A program made the translations under genes and the position numbers. From positions 3,179,544-3,186,955 of the forward strand of contig CP070706.1 in assembly GCA_020350085.1 (NCBI GenBank): 7,412 nt of DNA, in the 5' to 3' direction. Positions within the stretch are counted from its first letter, which is position 1, and every line of letters starts with the position of its first letter. This stretch comes from Acidobacteriota bacterium. GTDB lineage: Bacteria > Acidobacteriota > Polarisedimenticolia > J045. The notes under the pieces are model-generated. The model made no database searches, was not told where the DNA came from, and saw only the letters and a list, made by a program, of their open reading frames with translations. Below are positions 1 through 5,836 of this stretch, piece by piece.

Positions 1-2
1 AA

Positions 3-1274
3 GAAGAGCCGCTCTACTTCTGGCGCTGGGGCCACATGGACGGTCCCCACGACTCGAGCAAGGCCCTCGGCCTCTCCCGCGACGGGAAGACCGCCGTCGG
101 CTCGACCGTAGTGGTGGATTTCACGCGGGCCTGGCGGTCCGACATCGACTGGGCGATCGCCACCGACGACGGGGTGCCGCCGCTGTACAACGAACTCCAG
201 GTCCAGGAGGACATCGGGTGCATCGCTCCGTCCGAGCCCAGCGCCGCCTATGCGTCCTCGGACATGGAGACGACGCCGTCAGGCTATGACCTGCCCAGCC
301 TGAGCCTCGACTGGGGCGGCTCGAGACCGGTCGGGACGATCATGGGCGGGAAGATTTCTAACGGCATCGAATGGCTGCTCCCGGTCCTGGATTCAGTCGA
401 TGAGGGCGACTTCGTCAAGATCCCGGACTTCGGTGGCGGCATCTCCGAAATGCGGGCGATGGACGTGTCGGCCGATGGGCTCATCATGGTGGGTTACGGC
501 AACGTGAAGAAAGGCCCGCGCGCGTTCCGCGCCGACATGACCGACCCGCTCGCGCCGGTGGTCAAGCAGCTGACCATCACCGATTCGGTCTACACGGCAC
601 AGACCCTCAAGTGGACCGTCGCCGAGGCCGTGTCCGCGGACGGGCTCATCATTGCCGGCTACGGGGGCACCAAGACCGGCAAGCGTGCCTACGTCACGAC
701 CGTTCTCGACGCGAGCACCGACCCGATCACGCTCGAGAGCGTGGTCCTGCCGCTGCTCGGCGGCGGCAAGTTCAGCGAGGCCTATGCGATGACGCCCGAC
801 GGCGCCATCATCGCCGGCCGCAGCGACAGCTCCAAGGGTCCGCAGGCCTGCATCTGGTTCCAGGACGAGACCACCCTCGAGTGGGCGGTCAAGCCGCTGG
901 GCGGGCTTTCCAAGAAGAAGTTCGACAGCGTGGCGACGAGCATCGCCTATAAGGTCGGATCCGACGCCGGAGACCTCATGGTCGTGGGCCGGAGCGAGAG
1001 CATCCTCTACCCCTCGGAGGCCTTCGTCTGGACCGGGAACCCCGTCGTCGAGGACGACGAGATCGGCTACCTATACGACCTGGAATACATACTGATCAAG
1101 ACCGGCGCCGCTGAAATTTCCGGGATGGGCTCCCAGTGGATCTTGAACGAGGCCACCGGTGTTTCGGCCGCGGGCGACAGGATCGTCGGCTGGGGCGTCA
1201 ACCCCGAAGGCGGGATCGAAGCCTGGGTCGTCACGGGGTATCCGTTCGACACGCCGGTGTTCACTCACGAGTAA
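3..1274 (+). CDS. HAF-repeat protein, 5'-truncated by the window edge
   Basis: The frame is open from the first bases of the window, so the true start lies upstream and only the last 423 residues are visible. The protein contains at least five copies of a degenerate repeat of the form A-x-x-(V/M)-(S/T)-x-DG-x-I-(I/M)-(V/A)-G-(Y/R), followed about 10 residues later by an aromatic Ala-Phe/Tyr/Trp element. Copies lie near nt 60-135, 456-527, 621-695, 780-855 and 1150-1235, with a looser one near 935-1035 (VVGRSES...EAFVW). This pattern matches the 'probable extracellular repeat, HAF family', which is thought to fold as beta-propeller-like blades in exported proteins. The protein ends shortly after the last repeat (stop TAA 1272-1274) with no autotransporter barrel or sorting tail. 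The signal peptide, if any, is outside the window. No enzymatic residues are recognisable, so its cellular role is unknown. GC-rich third codon positions support real coding. Confidence 0.85.
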   Translation, partial: EEPLYFWRWGHMDGPHDSSKALGLSRDGKTAVGSTVVVDFTRAWRSDIDWAIATDDGVPPLYNELQVQEDIGCIAPSEPSAAYASSDMETTPSGYDLPSLSLDWGGSRPVGTIMGGKISNGIEWLLPVLDSVDEGDFVKIPDFGGGISEMRAMDVSADGLIMVGYGNVKKGPRAFRADMTDPLAPVVKQLTITDSVYTAQTLKWTVAEAVSADGLIIAGYGGTKTGKRAYVTTVLDASTDPITLESVVLPLLGGGKFSEAYAMTPDGAIIAGRSDSSKGPQACIWFQDETTLEWAVKPLGGLSKKKFDSVATSIAYKVGSDAGDLMVVGRSESILYPSEAFVWTGNPVVEDDEIGYLYDLEYILIKTGAAEISGMGSQWILNEATGVSAAGDRIVGWGVNPEGGIEAWVVTGYPFDTPVFTHE

Positions 1275-1323
1275 GAGGAGTAACCGCCACGGCTTTTTGG
1301 CCAAGGGCGACGAGGAGGAGTAA

Positions 1324-1532
1324 AGCGAGTACCAGCTCCAGGCCACGTCCGACGGCTCGAAGGTCTGCGTCAACGACGACCAGGTGATCCCGGAGGAGGA
1401 AGACCCCGACGCCGAGATCACCTGCTGGTTGCCGCGGGAGCCCGAGGCCTCGCCGCTGAACCCTCTCTGGTTCTGCCGGGTCACCTTCTGGCCCGACACG
1501 ACGACAACTCGCAGACGGATGACGGTCCGTAG
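1324..1532 (+). pseudogene. Decayed coding remnant, unknown family
   Basis: From 1324 the frame reads SEYQLQATSDGSKVCVNDD and continues through an acidic stretch and a Trp/Cys-containing segment to about 1500. Nearly every codon there ends in G or C, as in the neighbouring real genes. No ATG is available. The same frame is closed by TAA at 1321-1323 immediately upstream, and the first possible start inside it is GTG 1384 with no ribosome binding site. After about 1500 the codon bias in this frame collapses, while the frame offset by one base reads DDNSQTDDGP and stops at TAG 1530-1532. The simplest reading is a gene fragment with an upstream stop and a frameshift near 1495-1503. It may be a lost extension or small partner of the preceding HAF-repeat gene. 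Sequencing error is an alternative. The family is not recognised. Confidence 0.4.
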
Positions 1533-1561
1533 GCGGCGACGGCGGCAGCCGCCGCGCTGCC

Positions 1562-1599
1562 CGGCGGCGGGATCGGCGCCAACCCCGGTCCCGCCGCCG
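1562..1599 (+). repeat. GC-rich inverted repeat (possible terminator-like hairpin)
   Basis: An 11-bp perfect inverted repeat, CGGCGGCGGGA (1562-1572) and TCCCGCCGCCG (1589-1599), can extend inward by a G-T and a C-G pair and leaves a 12-nt loop. It lies 30 bases downstream of the decayed remnant, where a transcript from the HAF-repeat gene would be expected to end. There is no T-run after it (the flank is CTTCCTGATT), so it is not a canonical intrinsic terminator. It could stall polymerase, protect a 3' end, or be a chance product of the surrounding GC-rich DNA. Confidence 0.4.
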
Positions 1600-1962
1600 C
1601 TTCCTGATTCCGCAACTCGATTCCGAAAAGAAGTCTACTTGTCCACCGATCCCGAGTGACACGAAAGCCGCGATTCCGACGACGGCCGCTTGCTCCAGCG
1701 ACGAGAGCGCGAGGCCGCGAGCATCGGTGCGGCCGGCGCTAGCGACGTTGGTGACTTGCGCGGCGTCAGCGGCGTGACACGTTTGTCAGCGATGACGTCG
1801 GCCCGTCGATCGCGTTTGTGCTGTGATGGCCGAGAAGATCATGCTCGTCCGCGGTCGAGGGTTTCAGGGATCATCCGGTGTAAGGGGCAGAGCAACCGAG
1901 AATCGGATTGTGCCGCTTGTCGGGTTGCTGCGAGGGTCTGTACGAGCAGCTCGACGCGCATC

Positions 1963-1978
1963 CGGCGACGATCTTGCA
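1963..1978 (+). promoter_or_regulatory. Candidate sigma-54 promoter upstream of the degenerate bEBP gene
   Basis: CGGCGACGATCTTGCA has GG and GC exactly 10 bases apart and a perfect TTGCA -12 element. The -24 element is imperfect (CGGCGAC against TGGCACG). The predicted start of transcription near 1989 would give a leader of about 135 nt to ATG 2124. GCAACC and GGTTGC half-sites about 80 bases upstream of that start resemble the arms of the inverted repeat at 5063-5089, but with different spacing. This is a weak to moderate match in GC-rich DNA. Confidence 0.3.
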
Positions 1979-2123
1979 AGGAGTTTGCAGGAAGACTCCT
2001 CGAGTGGCCGACCGATCGGCGGGAGAGGTCCCATGTGCCCGACTTGCCACAGTCGTGGAATCGACGCGCTAACGCGCATAGGTGCAGGGAGGTGGCGGCC
2101 CCGCTCCTTCGGAGTGAGACCCG

Positions 2124-3299
2124 ATGACGGCGCACGGACGGACGGAGTGGCTCAATCAAATTGAACAAGAGATCGGCCGTGAGATCCTGCCGGTCTTCGT
2201 CGTAAATCGAAATCATCGGATCATCGCTGCCAACAGCGCGTTCGTCGACATTTACTCGTCGGAGGCGGTCGGCCGCTGCTGTTGGGAAGTCACGCACGGC
2301 TGCCGGGGCCCGTGCGCGGAGGAACACCTGGAGTGCCCGTCGGCGCGCGTCTGGAAGTCGATGCAGCCGTTTCGCACGCTCCACACGCACCGCACGCCGC
2401 AGGGCCGTGCACATCACGAGGTGTTCAGTGAGCCAGCCTCGATCCCGGAAAAGCGGTTGCCTCCGGTCATTCACGTCATTCAGGCCATTGACGAGGACAG
2501 CCTCTCACTGGGGCCGAATGAGGCAGAGCGGTTGGTCGGATGGAGCCCACCCTTCACTCGCATGCTATCGCTGGCATGCCGCGCCGCCCGCACGGACACG
2601 CCGACGCTGATCCTCGGAGAAGTGGGCAGCGGTCGTAAGCTGCTCGGCCGCGTGATCCACCGGCTGAGCGCACGCGGTGCGCGGCCGCTGCTGTCGGTCG
2701 ACTGCGCCCGCACCGACGGTGACGATTTGGAGAGCAAGCTTCGTGAAGCAGCACGGCCCGAGCAGCAAACTGCGGACTCTGCCGAGTCTCGAGCAGGAAC
2801 GCTGCTTCTGACACGACTCGACGAAGCGAGAGCAAACCTTCAAACGAGACTGCTGCGCATGCTGCGGGCGGACGACCGCGAGGATCGACGCGAGGATCGA
2901 CGCGAGGATCGACGCGAGGATCGACGCGAGGGTCGAGTCGTGGAGAACATGCGAATCGTGTGTGTGGCCCAACGAGACCTCAGACAGCTGATGGAGATCA
3001 AGCGGTTTCGGCCCGAGCTCTACTATCGGGTCAGTACTCTGAAGATCTCGGTTCCGCCGCTGCGCGCGCGCAAGAGCGACATCGCGCCGCTGGCGAAGGA
3101 GATGCTGCGCCGGCTCGCTCCACGACGAGACCACGTGCTGAGCGTGTCCGTACTCGACAAGCTCGCCGGCCACGACTACCCGGGGAACGTGGCCGAGCTG
3201 CGCAACGTGCTCGAACGGGCGTGGCTGATGGCGGGTGGTCGCGAGATTCGGCCTGTCGATATCGTGTTCCCACGGGCGGAGGGCGAAACGCACGCGTGA
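2124..3299 (+). CDS. Degenerate PAS/sigma-54-interaction AAA+ protein without HTH
   Basis: A 391-residue paralogue of the bEBP encoded just downstream. Start ATG 2124 follows GGAG at 2111-2114. Residues 15-120 look like a PAS domain (VFVVNRNHRIIAANSAF) with the quartet C53-x4-H58-x5-C64-x6-C71-P. Residues 135-383 align with a sigma-54-activator AAA+ domain but lack its working parts. Walker A reads GEVGSGRK (165-172), with Arg171 in place of the catalytic Lys. The segment before Walker B is six residues shorter than in the paralogue, and no GAFTGA loop is present. Walker B reads GTLLLTRL (225-232), with Thr/Arg replacing Asp-Glu. The sensor II Arg is Ala357 (PGNVAELRN). The arginine-finger segment FRPELYYR (295-302) is intact. 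Five four-residue REDR-type repeats (252-271) occupy the pre-sensor I region. It ends without a Fis-type HTH. Neither ATP hydrolysis nor sigma-54 contact is expected. It could be a regulatory subunit for the neighbouring bEBP or a gene in decay. Confidence 0.85.
   Translation: MTAHGRTEWLNQIEQEIGREILPVFVVNRNHRIIAANSAFVDIYSSEAVGRCCWEVTHGCRGPCAEEHLECPSARVWKSMQPFRTLHTHRTPQGRAHHEVFSEPASIPEKRLPPVIHVIQAIDEDSLSLGPNEAERLVGWSPPFTRMLSLACRAARTDTPTLILGEVGSGRKLLGRVIHRLSARGARPLLSVDCARTDGDDLESKLREAARPEQQTADSAESRAGTLLLTRLDEARANLQTRLLRMLRADDREDRREDRREDRREDRREGRVVENMRIVCVAQRDLRQLMEIKRFRPELYYRVSTLKISVPPLRARKSDIAPLAKEMLRRLAPRRDHVLSVSVLDKLAGHDYPGNVAELRNVLERAWLMAGGREIRPVDIVFPRAEGETHA
2877..2936 (+). repeat. 12-bp tandem repeat, five copies, in frame
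   Basis: The unit CGCGAGGATCGA occurs four times without change (2877-2924), then once with a single A-to-G change (2925-2936). Because 12 is a multiple of three, each copy adds Arg-Glu-Asp-Arg without shifting the frame; the last copy reads Arg-Glu-Gly-Arg. Near-perfect identity at the DNA level points to recent slippage expansion. The repeat sits inside the degenerate AAA+ domain, where the active paralogue has the sequence around FRRVGSVDL. Confidence 0.95.
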
Positions 3300-3452
3300 G
3301 GGCAGGCGAGGAGAGGATCGGACTGTCGGAGTACGCCGGAGAGTGCGCGGCCGCCGGCTCGTTGGCTGCGAGTGTCGCGGAAGACACCCCGTTCCGTCGG
3401 CGTGCTCAGCGTTGCCGGCCTTGCTGACCAATGAATTAGAGCGAAAAGCCTC

Positions 3453-3480
3453 TTGACGCCGCCCGCAGTTGGAGTAACAT
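3453..3480 (+). promoter_or_regulatory. Sigma-70-like promoter of the complete bEBP gene
   Basis: TTGACG (3453-3458) and TAACAT (3475-3480) are separated by 16 bases, matching the -35 and -10 consensus at five and four of six positions. Transcription would begin near 3487 and give a leader of about 30 nt. Its position suggests the activator can be transcribed independently of the degenerate paralogue 150 bases upstream, and does not itself need sigma-54. Confidence 0.55.
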
Positions 3481-3516
3481 CTTTTCGACAGCGTCGTATG
3501 CGACACGGGGGTTGTG

Positions 3517-4845
3517 ATGGATAGCGCATGCAGTGCGGCGTTGTCCTCTCCCGAAGTCGCTTCGCTGCTCGAGTCGTTCTCGGACGCAGCGGTCATCTTG
3601 GGGAGAGATCACCGAATTCTCGCAGCAAACGGAAGCTACTGCGACCGTTTTGCAAAGACGTCGCCCATCATCGGGCAGCCATGTCATCGCGTCTCGCACC
3701 GATACTCCGTGCCCTGTCCCGCCGCGGGAGAAGACTGTCCCATCGCGCGATGTGAGTCCACGGGGCAGAAATGTCGGGTGGTTCACGTACACCACACGAG
3801 CCGCGGCCGTCGGCACGAGGAGATTACGGCACACCCTATCCGGGATACGACGGGCGAGATCATCGCCTTCATGAAGACCATCCACTGCTCGGGGGTCTCG
3901 CACGCCGAGCCGGCACCTGATCGGCTGGTCGGCCGCTCTCCGTCGTTTCTTCGCATGCTCGAGCTTGCGGGAAGGGTGGCGCCCAGCGAGGCTGCGGTGC
4001 TGCTCTTGGGCGAGTCGGGCACGGGCAAGGAACTGTTGGCGGAAGCGATTCACGCTCAGAGCAATCGATCGTCCGGACCCTTCGTGGCGGTGGACTGTTC
4101 GGGGCTGACCGAGACGCTGTTCGAGAGCGAGCTGTTCGGACACGAGAAGGGCTCCTATACCGGGGCCCACTGCCGAACGTCGGGATTGGTGGATGCTGCT
4201 CGCGGCGGGACGCTTTTTCTGGACGAGATCGGTGACATACAGCCCTGCCAACAGGTGAAATTGCTCCGTTTGTTCGAGTCTGGCGTCTTCCGACGCGTTG
4301 GAAGCGTCGATCTGATCAAGGCCGACTTCCGGCTCGTTTGTGCGACACACCGAGACATCGAATCGATGGTCGCAGCCGGGACGTTTCGGCGCGACCTGTA
4401 CTACAGGATCTCCACGTTTCCGATCCACATCCCTCCGCTGCGCGAGCGATGTGACGACATTCCGATCCTGGCCGAGACTCTGCTGAGCAGAAGCTGCCGC
4501 CGCAAGCCGCGTCGGAAGCTGGCAGCCGGAACGATCGAACTGCTGCTCACGCACCACTACCCGGGAAACATTCGCGAGCTGAGAAACGTGCTCCAGCGTG
4601 CCTGCCTGCTCGCGGACGGCGAGCTGATCCTTCCCGATCACATCACCATCGAGACGTCCAACAACGGATCGGTGCTTCCTCAGGCTGCAGAAGAAATCGT
4701 CCCCCTCGAAGAGATGGAGCGCCGATACCTGATGTGGGCCGAGGCGAAATTCAATGGCAACCGTCGGGATCTCGCCAAAAGGCTCGGCCTGAACATCCGC
4801 ACGTTCTACCGCAAGATCCGAACCATCAAAGACGACGTTGCTTGA
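3517..4845 (+). CDS. PAS-domain sigma-54-dependent transcriptional activator (bEBP, NtrC-type)
   Basis: A 442-residue activator. ATG 3517 is preferred because GGGGG at 3507-3511 lies 5 bases ahead; GTG 3514 would add one residue. Residues 15-125 resemble a sensory PAS domain (ILGRDHRILAANGSY) with C56-x4-H61-x5-C67-x6-C74-P and further cysteines at 79, 86 and 124. The AAA+ domain is complete: Walker A GESGTGKE (165-172), sigma-54-contacting loop GSYTGA (212-217, a GAFTGA variant), Walker B GTLFLDE (231-237), sensor I CATHRD (275-280, His where Asn is usual), arginine fingers R291 and R297 in FRRDLYYR, and sensor II in PGNIRELRN (349-357). The C-terminus (about 398-436) is a Fis-type HTH with GNRRDLAKRLGLNIRTFYRK. 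There is no receiver domain, so the PAS domain is the likely input. Family function is to bind upstream sites and hydrolyse ATP to open sigma-54 promoters. The inverted repeat and -24/-12 promoter 220-360 bases downstream are the natural local target. Confidence 0.95.
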   Translation: MDSACSAALSSPEVASLLESFSDAAVILGRDHRILAANGSYCDRFAKTSPIIGQPCHRVSHRYSVPCPAAGEDCPIARCESTGQKCRVVHVHHTSRGRRHEEITAHPIRDTTGEIIAFMKTIHCSGVSHAEPAPDRLVGRSPSFLRMLELAGRVAPSEAAVLLLGESGTGKELLAEAIHAQSNRSSGPFVAVDCSGLTETLFESELFGHEKGSYTGAHCRTSGLVDAARGGTLFLDEIGDIQPCQQVKLLRLFESGVFRRVGSVDLIKADFRLVCATHRDIESMVAAGTFRRDLYYRISTFPIHIPPLRERCDDIPILAETLLSRSCRRKPRRKLAAGTIELLLTHHYPGNIRELRNVLQRACLLADGELILPDHITIETSNNGSVLPQAAEEIVPLEEMERRYLMWAEAKFNGNRRDLAKRLGLNIRTFYRKIRTIKDDVA

Positions 4846-4985
4846 CGACGTCCTCGTTCGACCCGAGCCGCTCAGGCCGGCGCAGGTCACGCGGCACTAC
4901 CGAACGGGCCGCCGGCCGACCAACCTCGAGCCAAGGGTCAGTGCCAGATCCGCACCACACGCGGGCGAGAAGCGGTGACACGACT

Positions 4986-5015
4986 CGCATGGCCCCCGAG
5001 GGGGCCTGCGTTTTT
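4986..5015 (+). terminator. Intrinsic terminator after the bEBP gene
   Basis: CGCA (4986-4989), one bulged T, and GGCCCC (4991-4996) pair with GGGGCC (5001-5006) and TGCG (5007-5010) around the tetraloop CGAG. The stem is followed directly by TTTTT (5011-5015). The stem is ten base pairs with one bulge and nine G-C pairs. It lies about 140 bases past the stop codon at 4845 and separates the regulator gene from the sigma-54 promoter module that follows. Confidence 0.85.
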
Positions 5016-5062
5016 CGGACGCGCGACCGCTACGAAGACACAGCGAAAGGCGTCGGCACGAA

Positions 5063-5089
5063 CGCGGCAACTCGCGTCGCGTTGCCGCG
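5063..5089. promoter_or_regulatory. Inverted repeat, likely bEBP upstream activating site
   Basis: CGCGGCAAC (5063-5071) and GTTGCCGCG (5081-5089) are perfect 9-bp inverted arms around a 9-bp spacer. Arm centres are 18 bases apart, close to two helical turns, so both half-sites face the same side of the DNA, as expected for a Fis-type HTH dimer. The centre lies about 138 bases upstream of the predicted sigma-54 start, within the usual range for bEBP enhancers. That the adjacent bEBP binds here is inferred from position and symmetry. Confidence 0.6.
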
Positions 5090-5157
5090 CCCGATCGACG
5101 AAATCGTCGAACCCCGCGGTGCGGGAAGAGCTTTGGCCATCGCCGCAAGTGGCTTCG

Positions 5158-5170
5158 CATCAACAACATA
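5158..5170 (+). promoter_or_regulatory. Weak IHF-like site between enhancer and promoter
   Basis: CATCAACAACATA matches the IHF pattern WATCAANNNNTTR at seven of nine defined positions. It sits in the only AT-rich patch between the inverted repeat (5063-5089) and the -24 element (5188). This is where a DNA bend would bring an enhancer-bound activator to sigma-54 polymerase. The match is imperfect and the call rests mainly on location. Confidence 0.3.
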
Positions 5171-5187
5171 TTGTCGCCGACCGAGCG

Positions 5188-5203
5188 TGGTACGACTCCT
5201 GCA
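5188..5203 (+). promoter_or_regulatory. Sigma-54 (-24/-12) promoter
   Basis: TGGTACGACTCCTGCA agrees with TGGCACG-N4-TTGCA at all but two defined positions. GG (5189-5190) and GC (5201-5202) are spaced by the required 10 bases. The predicted start is near 5214, giving a leader of about 76 nt to ATG 5290. It lies downstream of a terminator, a symmetric upstream site and a gene for a sigma-54 activator, which raises confidence well above that of an isolated match. Confidence 0.75.
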
Positions 5204-5289
5204 ATTAGCGAGTCCGAGTCGCTGAGCAACTGGGACGGCCGCCGACGGCCCATGGGCCAGCCGACAGGCTTCGAATGAAGGAGGTCAGC

Positions 5290-5799
5290 ATGAAAGCCAG
5301 TCACGCGTGGACGATCGCCGTCGGCGTCGCGGCTCTGCTGGTCCTCGTCGTCCCCCCGATCTGCGCCGACACGATCGAAGGCGAAGTGGTCCAGGTAAAG
5401 AACAGAGTGCGCACGCACAACCAAGGCGAGTTTCACCAGATCCGAGTCCGTACTCAGCAGGGACAGGAGATCCCGTTGATGCTCGGGCAGGCGGGCTCGT
5501 GCCAGAACTGTGTCAATGAAGGTGATCAAGTTCGCGTTCGTACCATGAATCGCGGCGAAGCGGACGAGCCGCTGCGAGTCCGCACGATGCAGAACATGAC
5601 GACTGGTGAGGGCCACAAGTTCCGCAGCAGGAGCGGCGATCTGATCCAGGTCCAAACACGCACGCGCGCGCGATTCCAAAACAATGGCATCGGCCCCGCA
5701 CAGGGCCAGGCCACCGCGGCCAGGGAAGCAAATGGTCGCGGCACTGACTCAGGTCGCATGGGTGGCGGCCGTAACGGTCGGGGTGGTGGTCGCCGCTGA
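5290..5799 (+). CDS. Small secreted RVRT-repeat protein, unknown family
   Basis: A 169-residue protein. ATG 5290 is chosen over in-frame ATG 5275 because AAGGAGG (5278-5284) lies five bases ahead of it, and residues 1-26 then form a signal peptide: a short basic start, a hydrophobic run (about residues 8-22) and a likely cut after ICA (Ala26). The mature part begins DTIEGEVVQV and contains RVRT four times (residues 39-42, 52-55, 82-85, 96-99), with related elements RSRS and TRTR near 112-126. The codons differ between copies, so the repetition is kept at protein level. A CQNC motif (71-74) is the only cysteine pair in the mature protein and could form a disulphide. From about 127 the chain becomes Gly/Arg/Asn-rich and ends GRGGGRR, probably disordered. 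The pattern suggests a small beta-rich, strongly basic periplasmic or surface protein. I do not recognise the family. It is the direct target of the sigma-54 promoter. Confidence 0.8.
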   Translation: MKASHAWTIAVGVAALLVLVVPPICADTIEGEVVQVKNRVRTHNQGEFHQIRVRTQQGQEIPLMLGQAGSCQNCVNEGDQVRVRTMNRGEADEPLRVRTMQNMTTGEGHKFRSRSGDLIQVQTRTRARFQNNGIGPAQGQATAAREANGRGTDSGRMGGGRNGRGGGRR

Positions 5800-5836
5800 G
5801 ACGCTGGAGCGCCCCGGCGAATCCCGGAGGGTGTGT

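Larger units (their letters stand above)
1533..2123. other. Long intergenic stretch, no convincing gene
   Basis: About 590 bases without a reading frame I can support. Open frames exist on both strands, but their translations are Arg/Ser/Ala-rich and show no motif. The stretch holds the GC-rich hairpin at 1562-1599, a candidate -24/-12 promoter at 1963-1978, separated GCAACC/GGTTGC half-sites (1892-1897 and 1923-1928), and a small AGGAGT/ACTCCT inverted repeat (1979-1984 and 1995-2000). No tRNA-like or CRISPR-like structure was seen. Confidence 0.5.

Noticed and set aside
1690..2164. Plus-strand open frames of 145 and 113 codons upstream of the degenerate bEBP
   Set aside because: Translations are Arg/Ser/Cys-rich without domain features, neither has a clear ribosome binding site, and codon third positions do not show the bias of the real genes.
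1839..2474. 211-codon open frame on the minus strand
   Set aside because: It overlaps the PAS domain of the degenerate bEBP, has Arg/Leu-rich low-information composition and no recognisable start region or motif.
2877..2936. Tandem repeat as a CRISPR array
   Set aside because: Units are 12 bp, directly adjacent with no spacers, and in frame within a protein.
2565..3596. 343-codon minus-strand frame containing repeated ILAS units
   Set aside because: The apparent repeat is only the 12-bp tandem repeat of the sense gene read backwards.
3436..4890. 484-codon open frame on the minus strand, longer than the sense gene
   Set aside because: It is antisense to the bEBP, whose Walker, GAFTGA-type, arginine-finger and HTH motifs are unambiguous. 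Long antisense frames are common in GC-rich genes, and this one shows no motif.
4937..4960. Minus-strand TGGCAC as a divergent sigma-54 promoter
   Set aside because: The required GC is not at the 10-base spacing and no minus-strand gene lies downstream.
5275..5289. ATG 5275 as start of the secreted protein
   Set aside because: The strong AAGGAGG lies inside this extension, and the extra residues MKEVS weaken the signal-peptide start; ATG 5290 fits both.
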